Positions 21,656 through 32,743 of a stretch of 64,000 bases of DNA are shown in pieces; positions within the stretch are counted from its first letter, which is position 1, and the number at the start of each line of letters is the position of its first letter. Source of the DNA: Aphrophora alni (Eukaryota; Arthropoda; Insecta; Hemiptera; Aphrophoridae); assembly GCA_963513935.1 (NCBI GenBank), contig OY740774.1:24819949-24883948 (forward strand), written 5' to 3'. A model generated the notes under the pieces. The model had not been told where the DNA came from and did no database searches. It was given only the letters and a program-made list of their open reading frames with translations. Position numbers and translations under genes: made by a program.

Positions 21656-23099
21656 TTGCTTGAACTCTGTCACCAGAATTCCACAAGTATAATATTGGTT
21701 AATAAACTGTGAATAAATAAAAAATATGATTTAATTATAATAAACTAAAAGGAAAACTTACAATAAATTATTAAAAATAACTGCACACAACTCAAATTGA
21801 AATGGGTGGCCTGTTACTAACTCACCCATTTAAAAATATACTGTATTATATTTCCGCAGTGCGACACATTATTTGGCCTTCCCGAGATGTCGGGAACGTG
21901 ATTACCGGAAACCTAGCCTGACAATAATTTAGAACAATTTCCTGAATAGAATAAAATAAATAAATTTTGAAGACTCAACACAAGTTCAGTTTCGCTGTTT
22001 CGCGTACCAATGAGTACTGAGTAGTACACGTCATAGTCTCTTTCCTTCAGCTAATCAATGTCATATCAAACAAAGCAAGCAATCTCAATAGATTTTAAGC
22101 AAGATTCGGGTGGTTAATCAGTGACATCGTCACATGACCAAGAGGTTTCCCTTCTTTTTTTATTTAAAAAAAAAGGTATCAAATGGTGGAACTAAAATAA
22201 TTATATTAAAAATGTTGATACAATTTCAAAGATGGTGGTTTTGAAAAGCGTTTCGGTAATTACTTCTTCTCTACTACATAACTAACAATACACAGCTTTA
22301 TTTTGAGGCAGAATATCTTCCTAAATGTACACACTTAAACCAATTGAGTTGTTAATGACGGGTGCCATTTAGGCTTTGAACTTTCCTTCCAATGTTACAC
22401 ACTTATTGGTGTCAATAATATTCACATTTTACCAATATTTAAATTTATTGTTTTATGGAAATGTTAAATAAATAATTAGTATTGAATAACACAAAGTGGA
22501 GAGGATCAAAGAGGGAGGAAGGGGTCTACCGGTGTATTTCCCCCGGGCTTAACAGCGCTGCTTTCTTGATAATATTGTTTCAGTCGTTGCTCATACTGCA
22601 TCTATATTAATGTGATTAAAGACGGAAACTTTTAATAAAGAAATATAACTCCATATTTCTTGACACTGAATTTATAATAGGTGTTATCGGGAAAATCAAA
22701 GAATAAACAAAAACTACAGTAAAAGTTTTAAAATGCTACTTAATCTCTAACGCAAAATAGAGCAAGTTTGGTAGTCAAAACCAAATTTAACGTGCCGTGT
22801 ATCCGTTATAGTCGTCGTCTGTAAGCATGATAACGGGCTCAAAAGATAAGATGGGAACAAAAAATAATACAAGGGACTTAGTGTATTCAAATAGAACTTT
22901 AATGGAATACTGAAAAATCAAATTGAAAATGTCAAAATGGTGGTAATTTTAAACCAAATTTGCTGATTTTAATTCTGGTAATGGAACTAAACCTCATCCT
23001 TCATTGTTATTGTATGTTAATTTTCAACCTTGATCTCTCAAGGAAATGTGAAATTCGCATAGTTACAACATCCGGATGGGTTTAGTCACCGACACGAAT
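21656..23099. other. No recognisable gene
   Basis: A weak plus-sense tail-like string at about 22,135-22,165 (CATGACCAAGAGGTTTCCC) may be a SINE-A tail remnant. A GC-richer patch at about 22,500-22,560 has no recognisable motif. Confidence 0.4.
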
Positions 23100-23345
23100 T
23101 TCAGACATGTACAGCCCGATGTTGACGAGACACTGACACCAGCGAAGCTAGTTCACACGTTTTAAAAATATACAGCTCTACAACTATCCGACGACAAGAA
23201 TGTAGTGATTTACATAATTAAGAGGTTCAGAACCAGTATAACAACTCTTTTAAACTTACTCTACTGGATAAAACCTCTTGATCTATCAATACAATTTAAC
23301 ATTTCCTACAAAGTCCAAGAAACTTAGAGTATACAAAGTCTATAG
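23100..23345 (-). repeat. Dispersed repeat family C, copy 2
   Basis: Reverse complement of the family: GACACTGACACCAGCGAAGC at the left, CGACGACAAGAATGTAGTGA, AGGTTCAGAACCAG and TTGATCTATCAATACAATTT on the plus strand. Lacks the inverted duplication of copy 1. Confidence 0.75.
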
Positions 23346-24239
23346 TATTTTTAGATGTAAATACTATGTAAACCGTCGTAATAATACGAATGTAGTTCAG
23401 AATAATTTATATACATTTTAAAACATATGATTCGTTAGGTTATGGTAATGATAAAATAATTCCTTTTTTTACTATCTCACATATACCAGCTATCGTACTA
23501 ACTTTCCCCGCGACTGCAGATAAGTGGAAGTACCGTGTCTCTCAAAAGTAAGTTAAGACTTTAATTATTTTTTTGTTTAACATAGAACAATGTAAAGTAT
23601 ATAAACTTCATTTAATTGGGATTAAATTGTATTTAATAAAAAAAACTTAAAATTAATCCAAATTCTTACTTGTTAGGGTTATTAAGACAGGTGTTCGAAG
23701 TGGCCACCATTCTTTTCCTGGAGAAGTAGTAGTCTTTCCTCTATAATATGCGCCGCATATCTTGACATCATCTAAGCTAAGTTTTAAATAATAATTGCTT
23801 CCTTTAGTTGTTACGATTTAATCGTTTACGATTTAAAGGTCTTCCTTACCTCTTGATGTCACCAACTTACCCGGTGGTTACTAACAAGTTTTTTATACTA
23901 GACCACATTGCACATCACTGAATCAATACAGGTGTTTGTAAAGGTAAAGTTATGATGGAAGAAAATCAATTAATTAAATTTAAACTACCAAGAGTTTACC
24001 AGTTACTAGATATCTGTTTTTGAAACTAGTCAACAATGTGCAAACTCGTTGCTATGCCAACAAATAAATACCAATGAAAATAACAGCTGATATTCTAATA
24101 TTCCAATTATAATAGATTTTTCTGGGAACCACAACCATTTAAAGTTTTAATTTACTTTTGGAAGAGTCGTTACTATGACAGATAATGCAGTGAAGGAACC
24201 AATAACACTGTCACCAGACATTCAGCCAATATACTACAA
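23346..24239. other. No recognisable feature
   Basis: AT-rich. A short direct repeat (TTTACGATTTAA-like) occurs at about 23,810-23,840. No frame with motifs. Confidence 0.4.
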
Positions 24240-24417
24240 CGGTACAAAAATATTCGATAAACTTTTTCAGTCATCCTTTCCCCAAAACCAATACTCTTCA
24301 CCACCAAAAACATCAGTTCGGTAGTTGTCAGTCAAACAACGAAAATGACTCATGGACGCTGTATTAGAAAAAATATTTATATATTTAAGTTTGGTCCTAA
24401 AGGTGTTTCGATTGTAT
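24240..24417 (+). repeat. Dispersed repeat family B, copy 2, flanking the 59-bp satellite
   Basis: Contains AAACTTTTTCAGTCATCC, CACCAAAAACATCAGTTCGG, TAGTTGTCAGTCAA, AAAATGACTCATGGAC and ATATTTATATATTTAAG. Its right end runs straight into the first satellite unit. Confidence 0.75.
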
Positions 24418-25243
24418 CCTCGGGGTAAATCGTATTTGATTAAAATCTATAGGTTTTGCACGTGGGTTCGGGTCACCCTCGGGGTAAATCGTATTTGATT
24501 AAAATCTATAGGTTTTGCACATGGGTTCGGGTCACCCTCGGGGTAAATCGTATTTGATTAAAATCTATAGGTTTTGCAAGTGGGTTCGGGTCACCCTCGG
24601 GGTAAATCGTATTTGATTCAAATCTATAGGTTTTGCACGTGGGTTCGGGTCACCCTCGGGGTAAATCGTATTTGATTAAAATCTATAGGTTTTGCACGTG
24701 GGTTCGGGTCACCCTCGGGGTAAATCGTATTTGATTAAAATCTATAGGTTTTGCACGTGGGTTCGGGTCACCCCCGGGGTAAATCGTATTTGATTAAAAT
24801 CTATAGGTTTTGCACGTGGGTTCGGGTCACCCTCGGGGTAAATCGTATTTGATTAAAATCTATAGGTTTTGCACGTGGGTTCGGGTCACCCCCGGGGTAA
24901 ATCGTATTTGATTAAAATCTATAGGTTTTGCACGTGGGTTCGGGTCACCCTCGGGGTAAATCGTATTTGATTAAAATCTATAGGTTTTGCACGTGGGTTC
25001 GGGTCACCCTCGGGGTAAATCGTATTTGATTAAAATCTATAGGTTTTGCACGTGGGTTCGGGTCACCCTCGGGGTAAATCGTATTTGATTCAAATCTATA
25101 GGTTTTGCACGTGGGTTCGGGTCACCCTCGGGGTAAATCGTATTTGATTAAAATCTATAGGTTTTGCACGTGGGTTCGGGTCACCCTCGGGGTAAATCGT
25201 ATTTGATTAAAATCTATAGGTTTTGCACGTGGGTTCGGGTCAC
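24418..25243. repeat. 59-bp satellite, 14 copies
   Basis: GGGGTAAATC begins at 24,422 and recurs every 59 bp to 25,189. The unit runs CTCGGGGTAAATCGTATTTG, ATTAAAATCTATAGG, TTTTGCACGTGGG, TTCGGGTCACC. Variants are rare: CACAT and CAAGT in copies 2 and 3, GATTCAAATC in copies 4 and 12, and CCCCGGGG at two junctions. Such uniformity means recent amplification or ongoing homogenisation. Some of the 14 copies may reflect assembly. It is not a CRISPR array because there are no spacers. Confidence 0.98.
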
Positions 25244-26365
25244 TAATAACATTGTACTAAAGTTTAAACGAAATCTGTAAAGACAATGTTGATTAGTTGC
25301 GTATTTTTTAACAGTCCCATGGTCGATTTTGTTTGTTTCTATGTTTTTCTACTGACATTTCACGATACTCTGTACTCGATGAGGTTAAAATTGTTATCTC
25401 ATTGTTTTACTGAATTACGTATATAACACTCAACGCGTTTCTGCGTCCGTCTGTAAGCTTATAACTCAAGAACCGCTGTTCCTATTTTCACGAAGTTTTA
25501 TTTTCGATTTAGGTACGTTAACTAGTTAAGTTTTAGGCTGTGTTTTGTTAAAAACCGGTTCAGTTGTGCACAACTTATAAAAAATATTTGTCTAAAAGAA
25601 TAATACGAAAATAAAAACAGCATTTCAGTGATACCATATATTTTTTAAATGATTTATATGGTACATGCTTTGACTGCCATCTTGGAAATGGAGACTATTT
25701 TGAAATCGATACAATAGTTGCCGAGTTAAAACCATATTTTAGTAGAAAATCCACATTTTTCGATAGATTCTATGCATTTGTTACATATTTTCAGTAACAG
25801 TTCATGTATTGTCACAAACAAAATTGGTATATTATTTAAACATTAACGCAGTAGTTCCAAATTATTAATTAATGATATTTTTTAAAGGGATTAAGAGAAA
25901 TATCCTTCTCATTATATGTTCTCACATTTCCTTCCCCAATATATGTTTGATATTTCAATGACAATGTACATTTTACCAATAATAAAGTTGTAACTAATTA
26001 AAACTTTATTTAAAATTGTTTGAAGTTTGAAGGTTAGTGGTGGTTTTATTTTCATAGCTACCGAATTTTAAATCTCGTCAAACCGGTTTGATGTACCTCA
26101 CATGGACACGTTGCATTTCTTTATACTGCATTTTCTTATTTTAACTTCTATGACATACCTGTTATATTTTATAAAGAGTATACAATATTTGCTATTTAAA
26201 ACAATATTTGTAAATATAATTAACTAAACTAACCTGTAATTTTTCAACCTTTTTGCGAAAGATAAAATCAAACAAATTCAATACTATTCTATCACAATTT
26301 TACACAACAAATAATTCTAATTGTGTAATCCACGCGAAGGAAATCAATAAATTAAAAAAAAAAGT
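25244..26365. other. Degenerate transposon-UTR-like sequence, no gene
   Basis: About 25,430-25,560 (CTGTAAGCTTATAACTCAAG and following) resembles non-coding parts of insect transposons in style. No coding motif or inverted ends were found. Confidence 0.35.
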
Positions 26366-26660
26366 TGTTTGGTACTATCATGATACTTACCCAATCCCAT
26401 CATACAAGCACATCCTCAAAATATAATATCCAAAGTTGTAAGAAATTCAATTGCTACATCAAGAGGTCTTATTCAGTAAAGTTTGTTCAAAACAATTATT
26501 GTTACACAGATTTTCTGAAACGTCGGCTAACAAGCTTCGTAGTTGAATATATAAAAAGTCTCCACTCAAGTTGCTTGTGTCAGTGTCTCAGCTGTAGCGA
26601 CCCTTGAAGATACACATATCTGAAAGAGCTCTAGTCGCTATGCTTGTGTCGATGACCACT
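26366..26660 (+). repeat. Dispersed repeat family C, copy 3
   Basis: Starts GTACTATCATGATACTTACC and holds ATTCAATTGCTACATCAAG, TTGTTACACAGATTTTCTGA and GTCTCCACTCAAG. The 80-codon frame over it has no recognisable motif. Confidence 0.75.
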
Positions 26661-26844
26661 CCTTCCTAACTATACGAATATCACATTATTTAAGAGATCA
26701 AAGTTCAAAATTATTTTTGTACAATAACTTAGGCATTTGTTAACTTAGAGAGGTGGTGTTTATATGCAGAATTGAACTCTTAAAATGTGTATGTAATTTA
26801 TGTGTATAACTTGATATACGAGGTATGAAGGGGGGGATGGACGC

Positions 26845-27010
26845 CTTATTGCATTTTCAATTCGATTTTTCCGAATTTCGTTAGAGTACTGTATGAGCGT
26901 ATACGCCTTTATACCAATTTTCATTTTCTTAGCTTTGTTTTAGTGGCCACTATCGTGCTTACGTATAAACAACAACAAAGCCAACAGTGGACGGATGGCG
27001 TGTCGATAAA
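26845..27010 (-). repeat. Dispersed repeat family F, copy 1
   Basis: Core GTGGCCACTATCGTGCTTAC then GTATAAAC on the plus strand, preceded by TTCAATTCGATTTTTCCGAA. Same order as 38,695-38,910 and inverted relative to 29,541-29,730 and 39,715-39,950. Confidence 0.65.
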
Positions 27011-27671
27011 TATTTTTCCTGGTTTTGCACCGCTCATTAGCCAATAGTTAACTTTTTTATTTTTCTGCTTTATCTGTCGCGACAGAAACTACACTACAAT
27101 AATCAGCAAATGAAGTCTGTGTTTGAGAAAGAAAGCGTCCATCCTTTGATGCTTATTTAAACTCAAGAGCGGCAATAATATTTTTAAATTGGAATTTTAC
27201 TTAAGTTGTTGTGGAATCCCAATGTAAATTGCCAACTTATTTCTACTTATCGGCTATACCGATTTCGTTCTAATTTTATTGAAATGTAAACTCAAACCAG
27301 TGTGCAAAAAAAAAAAAAATAAATAAAAAAAAAAATATCGGACAAGAAGGGAAGTTTGTTGACGTGTTTTACACAGTTTTTTTTATGGTATGTTTAATAG
27401 TCAGGGACGTTTTCTTCAAATTTCATCCTTCCGATGTGTTTTGTAAAAAAAATACTAGGATTCCATTAAGGAAAACTGATTGTTATAAATGAATGATTCC
27501 AAGTAATGTAACAAAACGCATCTTTAGATATTTCCTCAATTAAATGTATAAAACAAAAAAAAAAGTTTTTATAAGTTGCTCATTTTAAAATAACACAAAA
27601 CATGTAATCGTCTAATTTTTAGATAAGAAGATATTAGAAAATTATACTGTAGTGTTCTTAAGATTTTTCCT
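27011..27671. other. No recognisable feature
   Basis: AT-rich with an A-run mixed with AAAT units at about 27,307-27,335. No coding motif. Confidence 0.4.
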
Positions 27672-27706
27672 CGTTGTTTAAAAGCAAAAATCTTGCAATC
27701 ATCGCC

Positions 27707-27750
<44 letters not shown>

Positions 27751-27885
27751 CATGAAATAATATGTAATTGAGACTCCAAGTCTTGGAATATGCCTTCTCT
27801 AATAACGTCAGGATCGATAGAAAACAAGAGTTATCCTTTATAAGAAATATGAAAGATAGTGACCTAACCAACGTCTAGATTCAGT
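27672..27885 (-). mobile_element. SINE-A copy with internal TA expansion
   Basis: The tail (TTGTTTAAAAGCAAAAATC, ATCATCGCC) is followed directly by a TA repeat (about 27,711-27,747) where other copies have a short TATAAAAA, and the body resumes with TAACGTCAGGATCGATAG. The 100-codon minus frame here is an artefact of the TA run. Confidence 0.8.
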
Positions 27886-27897
27886 TTATATTTTCTT

Positions 27898-28712
27898 GTC
27901 GTTTAAAGGCAAAACAAAATTCTGTCATTATCGCCTTCTAAACAAAGGCAGAAAATAACTCATAAGGATCCTACCTCTTGAATACTCTAATAAAAAATAT
28001 ATAATACAGACATTTACAAAAAAAAATTACTTTAACGATTTTGATTGCTTCGTGAGTTCTTGGTATAAAACACACAAAAATCTACCATAAGGATTTGCTA
28101 AAAGAGTAATTTTTTAAAACTGACTATACAGATTTCGTTAAACATTTAATGGATGGTGTTACAAGTAAAAATGATTCAGGACTAGTTAGCAAAAATCAAA
28201 AATGAACCTAGACCACAGTTATTAAAAGTTCGATTTTAATCAAATATTATTTAGATGTTTATTGCCAAACGCTCAAAATAAAATATATAAAAATATTTTC
28301 AAAGACGTAGTCGATTTTCATTTTTTGACAGTATACTGGTGACGAATTGTTCTGGTTATTTTTTGTTTGATTTTGGAGATGGATGACTGAAAAAGTTTGT
28401 CCAATGTTTTTGGTCAGCCAATATTATACTTACAGAATTTCATTATTTTTCCAAAGGTCCAAAGATTCATTTTGACTTCTTGATTGACAACTACTGAAAT
28501 GACATTTTTCCAAGATTAGGTTGGGATAGTTTTTTGTATTTTTTTAGTTTTGAGGATGCGTGAATGAGAAAATTTGTGCAATATTTTTCATGGTTGGAAG
28601 AGAACAAAACTTGGTTAAGAGACCTAATAGGGAAAAAAAAAAGAAAGGAACCTAACTCAAGACTACATGAAAATAACTAATCTAGATAAATTCCCTCTGG
28701 CTTACCAATGTA
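27898..28712 (-). mobile_element. SINE-A copy split by an insertion
   Basis: The tail half is at 27,898-28,000 (GTTTAAAGGCAAAAC, ATTATCGCCTTCTAAAC, TTGAATACTCTAATA) and the 5' half at 28,593-28,712 (GGAAGAGAACAAAACTTGG, AACTCAAGACTACATG, CCCTCTGGCTTACCA). About 590 bp, including family B sequence, lies between the halves. The two halves join at the expected point of the family, so the insertion is younger than this SINE. Confidence 0.8.
28345..28592 (-). repeat. Dispersed repeat family B, copy 3, nested in SINE-A
   Basis: Minus-sense copy: TCCAAAGGTCCAAAGATTCA, TTGACAACTACTGAAATGAC and GAGGATGCGTGAATGAGAAA on the plus strand. A second related head (GGAGATGGATGACTGAAAAA) at 28,373-28,425 suggests two partial copies in the same direction. 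Confidence 0.7.
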
Positions 28713-29343
28713 GAGTAAGAATCGTACAAAGCAAGATGATGTTAAACAAAAAGAATGAAATAGCTATATTTCGGGCCAGAAGTTCAATGATAGATAACTG
28801 AAATTCAACGATATGGTATAAAGTTGGGTGTTGATTGATCTAGAAAAACGAACAACAATATTCCTAAAGGTAATATTTATAAGCAAGATTTTAAAATTAT
28901 ACTAAGAGTAACATCTATATGCAAGATGCTAAACCTGGATTTGCGAAGAAAGAAGATGGGTTAAGGTTAGATTAGGTTAGGCTGCTGTCCTTAGAGGATG
29001 TCATTAAAAAACAACTTATTTAGGAGCGGTTGACAATGATAAGCGTAAACCCGATTTTGATTACATTCAAATTCAAGAGAATCTTTCCTAAAAATAATGT
29101 GTACTGTGTAAAAATAGCTGGTAGGGAAACTGATAAGCTCTGTTTTATTAATATTTGAAATGTCTCCCACACTCTTTAACTTGTATTGTGTCGGTTTTGG
29201 AGTGATGGCATAAGACACGTGGAAGTGTGGGAGTCTCAATTGAGGAAGAGATAGTTTCCTTGTATATTAATTGATGATGTAACAGATACATTGCAATACA
29301 AACTTGAATAAAAATGTAAAACAAATTATTTGAGAAATATTTT
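28713..29343. other. No recognisable feature
   Basis: Contains AGATTAGGTTAGG at about 28,968, too short to be telomeric. The 82-codon minus frame at 28,991-29,239 has no recognisable motif. Confidence 0.4.
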
Positions 29344-29412
29344 CTTCTTGTTGTTTAAAAACGAAAACTCATTCTGTCATCATCGTTTAAAAAAAGGAAA
29401 AGTCACAAATAA
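29344..29412 (-). mobile_element. SINE-A tail fragment
   Basis: TTGTTGTTTAAAAACGAAAA, then TCTGTCATCATCG on the plus strand; the body is lost. Confidence 0.6.
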
Positions 29413-29540
29413 ATAGTCATTACAATAGGTTTTGTCAAGTCTTTCAAATTGCAGTGTTAGGAAAAAGTTGAATTACAAAAACAATTATTGTGATGTAAAA
29501 CTTTAGAATGCGTACACTTAATTCTACTATCATAATGTAT

Positions 29541-29730
29541 TTCTTACCCAGTATACAAAGAATAGGCTGGACTTATTAATCGCAAAAAATATCCACCGGG
29601 TTTTAAACCAGGTAAAAGTGATTACCATTCATTGGTCGTCCTTCAGGTCCATACGTAAGAATTAGCGGCCACAATTAAGTTAGGGACATGAGATGTTGTA
29701 CAGTGTGCTCATATGGAGAAATAATTATTG
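29541..29730 (+). repeat. Dispersed repeat family F, copy 2
   Basis: TTACCCAGTATACAAAGAAT, TCCATACGTAAGAATTAG, CGGCCACAA and GTGTGCTCATAT in the same order as 39,715-39,950. Confidence 0.65.
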
Positions 29731-29844
29731 TGGTTAGTTCTGATATTGGTGTAAACGTCTAATTAATTGTTATGCCTAAAATAGTTATTGGTGACTCAAT
29801 CTTAGATTTTCAAGTATCGTAAATTCGTGATATGGGTGTACTAT

Positions 29845-30176
29845 TATACCGTCTAACCTAAAAGTCTCCCGGACCGGTTCAATAATTTGGAAACCAAAAC
29901 ATTATTTTATATGTGCCTTCTGGTGAGAAAAAAGTAATTTATGGTAAATGATACATTTTTACCCGTTCCCTGAAAATGGGATTTTTGTGAGAAACTCAAT
30001 AGAGGTTTCCATTTAAGATTATTGAATTGTCCCCCAAAACCCCCTGTATTTTTGGGGACAGTTAAAATGTCTGAAATGACAAAAAGTAGTTTTTTATCTT
30101 CAGAAGACACATATAAAATATCGTTTTTGGTTTTCAAGTTATTGAACCGGTACGGGACTTTTGGGACATACTGTAT
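29845..30176. mobile_element. MITE, near-complete palindrome of about 330 bp
   Basis: Ends TATACCGTCTAACCTAAAAG at the left and, inverted, TATACAGTATGTCCCAAAAG at the right. The arms continue as GACCGGTTCAATAATTTGG against TACCGGTTCAATAACTTG and ATTTTATATGTGCCTTCTG against ATTTTATATGTGTCTTCTG. A possible TA duplication at both ends fits Tc1/mariner-type insertion. No coding capacity; the overlapping minus and plus frames are shadows of the palindrome. Confidence 0.85.
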
Positions 30177-30275
30177 AAAAACATTGTCAGTAATCTTAAG
30201 GTGAAACTTAATATGAGTCTAATATGATCATATCTACGAGGCCCCTTAAGACCTAGCTGCATCAATAAATTAGTG

Positions 30276-30279
<4 letters not shown>

Positions 30280-30312
<33 letters not shown>

Positions 30313-30465
30313 CGAAGTTCAGAAAACAAGTGTAACAACTGTTTAAAACAACATTACCAGTACAGTTTAATATTTCCTGCAAGGCCTAATATTTAGAGGA
30401 TCTGCTTGTATTATATTGTATGATCAGGCTGGGTAAGTACCACGGTGACGCTAATCAAAAGGTTT
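30280..30465 (-). repeat. TA microsatellite and family C copy 4
   Basis: A TA run at 30,280-30,307 abuts a minus-sense family C fragment (30,310-30,465): AAGTGTAACAACTGTTTAAA, TTTAATATTTCCTGCAAGG and GGCTGGGTAAGTACCACGG on the plus strand. Confidence 0.7.
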
Positions 30466-31537
30466 TGTAAGTTTATTCATATTTTATATTTATTTTTGGG
30501 TTCATATCTATACATTTAATTTTATTGTACTATTACCTTGGGGTGTAATTAGCTACAATTTAATCGCTATTGCTGTTGTTGTCGTAAATTCTGAATAAAT
30601 ATAAAATAGGCCAAGTAATTCAAATTTAAAATACTTTATCTTTATTTTATAAACGTCAGTGTAAATTTAAATATATTTATTGTAATTTTGTTTCTACGTT
30701 CTAATCAATTCACCTTCAAGTTCTACCGTTACTGTTGTTAAGAACAAATTTATTGTAATTGTTATGAAAGTTTAATTGACTTTGTAAAATGTTAGATTTC
30801 TGTACCTGAAGATGGATACTTGAACCTCCCGAAACGGAAATAGGGAAAAATGATAACAATTGGATTTTTGACTGAAATATTAAAATATTGATTTATAAGA
30901 TAATACAGTTATTTTAATTTAGGATTAAATAGCTGGAATACATATCTAATGTGGGTTTATCCGGTTCTTATTACCTTGGATCAATTATTTAAAATAAATA
31001 TTTGCCAATACTCCAGTGGGCGGAGACAAGTAATTTCCCTAGAGTTTATAGTAGCCTTCAGCTATCTTGTCTTGGTTGCATTGTCATGTCGCTATGTATT
31101 ATATCTTCTCTAAACATATGACAGTGAACATATATAATTCTAAAACATATAGTGTGGAAATAAATTATAAAACGTAATAATTTATAATTTACAAAACGAA
31201 ATAGTTTGTGAAGTAACGTATTATATGGTTTCATACTATTTAGTTACATTATTTAATTGATAATATTCATATATTTCAAATAGAACTAGTCATCGCTTAG
31301 GTTCATAATTGTATTTAATCTAATAATACAATTTAATTATTTTCCTTTGTGGTGTGCAATATAACATAAACATGACAACAAGTTTAATAGCCTTTATTAA
31401 GAGTTATTTGTCAGCTGTCATTTGTGGTAAGAAGTAAAAAAATATGAAAACATACTCGAAAAAAAAAACTCCACGTATTCTCAATTTGGATATAAAAAAT
31501 AACATTATTAAATCTGACATTTTCCATCATTTGTGTA
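30466..31537. other. No gene; one hammerhead-core-like string
   Basis: CTGAAGA at 30,806, a GGA/TCC potential stem, then GAAAC at 30,831 resembles a ribozyme core pattern but is weak. The rest is AT-rich with no family match. Confidence 0.35.
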
Positions 31538-31735
31538 TATAAAAAGTAATACACGATGTTTCGAGAATATTAATGAACTATCGTTATCAAGTGATAAGCG
31601 AAGCTCATAAGAAAACCTACTTAACCTAGAGTTTAAACCCATGTTGGGAACTAAAACTAAAACCTTAGAGGTTAGATTAGAGGGCGTAATATTTATTACT
31701 TCTATTTGCAGTTAAAATTAAGACTAAAATAATAG
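31538..31735. repeat. Solo relative of the 11,283 element's left end
   Basis: Starts GTATATAAAAAGTAATACAC and holds CTATCGTTATCAAG and CATGTTGGGAACTAAAAC, in the order found at 11,283-11,402. At 31,710-31,730 it has one block GTTAAAATTAAGACTAAAAT that resembles the core of the 92-bp satellite, here as a single copy. Confidence 0.6.
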
Positions 31736-31803
31736 AAAAGGATCTAACCCAATAGTGCATAAGGACCTCGGGATTAAGCTCTTACTCATTACAGGAGAGC
31801 ACT
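31736..31803 (-). mobile_element. SINE-A fragment, 5' part
   Basis: Plus-strand AAAGGATCTAACCCAATAG, then GGACCTCGGGATTAAGC and CTTACTCATTACAGGAGAG, matching the B-box-like region through the terminal palindrome in degraded form. Confidence 0.55.
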
Positions 31804-31822
31804 AGAGAGAACGGGGGCTCAA

Positions 31823-32022
31823 ACTTAAAAATTATCTTGTTAAGAAGGCATTTTACTTGTAGGAGTAACTTAAATTGAAAATAGTTTATAGCTATTTTGT
31901 ATATCTATTTATATTGTGTTATTATCGCGTATGTCTGTTGTAAGTGGCTACAAACCAAATGTTTTCTCCAGGGATTTATATACCAAATGAGGCTAAATAT
32001 ATTATTATTATTACGTCTTCGT
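31823..32022 (+). pseudogene. LINE 3' end: last ORF2 codons, 3' UTR and ATT tail
   Basis: The frame ending near 31,875 reads LKIILLRRHFT, similar in pattern to the C-terminus at 34,131-34,274. The 3' UTR ends CCAAATGAGGCTAAATATAT then ATTATTATTA, shared with 34,397-34,434. The tail microsatellite and 5' truncation are typical of Jockey/CR1-type LINE insertions. The family link is by the shared 3' UTR. Confidence 0.6.
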
Positions 32023-32743
32023 TTGAACATAAGGTACTAGAATGGGGTGATATAAATAATCAGATATACGAGGGCATATAAATTATGATAGTTTAAATTT
32101 TTTTTTACTTAGACAATTTCCAAACTCAAAATATTTCAAAATCAGTCAAAAATTCTAATATAAGATAAAAGTTGTGTGATTCGGAATTTTTTAATTAATA
32201 ATTAAAAGTAAAAGTATTGCCGATAAAATGACTCAATACAAAACATTGTAATCCGCTTTGAATTTAGGAAATGTTAATTAATTACACTTAGATCCTATCA
32301 CACGATTCCCTGAACTCGATTCCCTTTAAGCTCTATTGCTTGGTCAATGTCTCCCTCCGAACAACATTAGTTTACTTATTTACTAACTAAAGAAGCTCTC
32401 AACCACTGTTACTGTGGTCAGTGGAGGTACACATCAATTTATAAACAGGAAGTTCAATGAATTGCGGTTACTGTTGTACGTCCGACTAAATTAATAATTC
32501 GTCAAACTCTCAACGCAGGATTTTACATCTGTTATTATTTATGACCAGAAACAATGTTCGACGGTACTATTGCCGATTAAAATATACAGTATTTATGAGA
32601 ATTTTTATCAGTAATGAATCTGTCGCTTCGTAAACAATAAACAACATAATGGTTTATTAACATATCACTAATAAACATATCTGGACTATTAGCGGATATA
32701 TATTTGAAACAATTTTGAAAACACACATTTATCGTCTAATAAA
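32023..32743. other. No recognisable feature
   Basis: AT-rich sequence up to the Penelope-like coding relic. It may include that element's upstream part, but no motif is visible. Confidence 0.35.

Noticed and set aside
24418..25243. Regular 59-bp repeats could be taken for a CRISPR array.
   Set aside because: Units are contiguous with no unique spacers, and the setting is a eukaryotic transposon-rich region.
27569..27871. 100-codon minus-strand frame rich in Tyr-Ile.
   Set aside because: It is created by the TA microsatellite inside a SINE-A copy.
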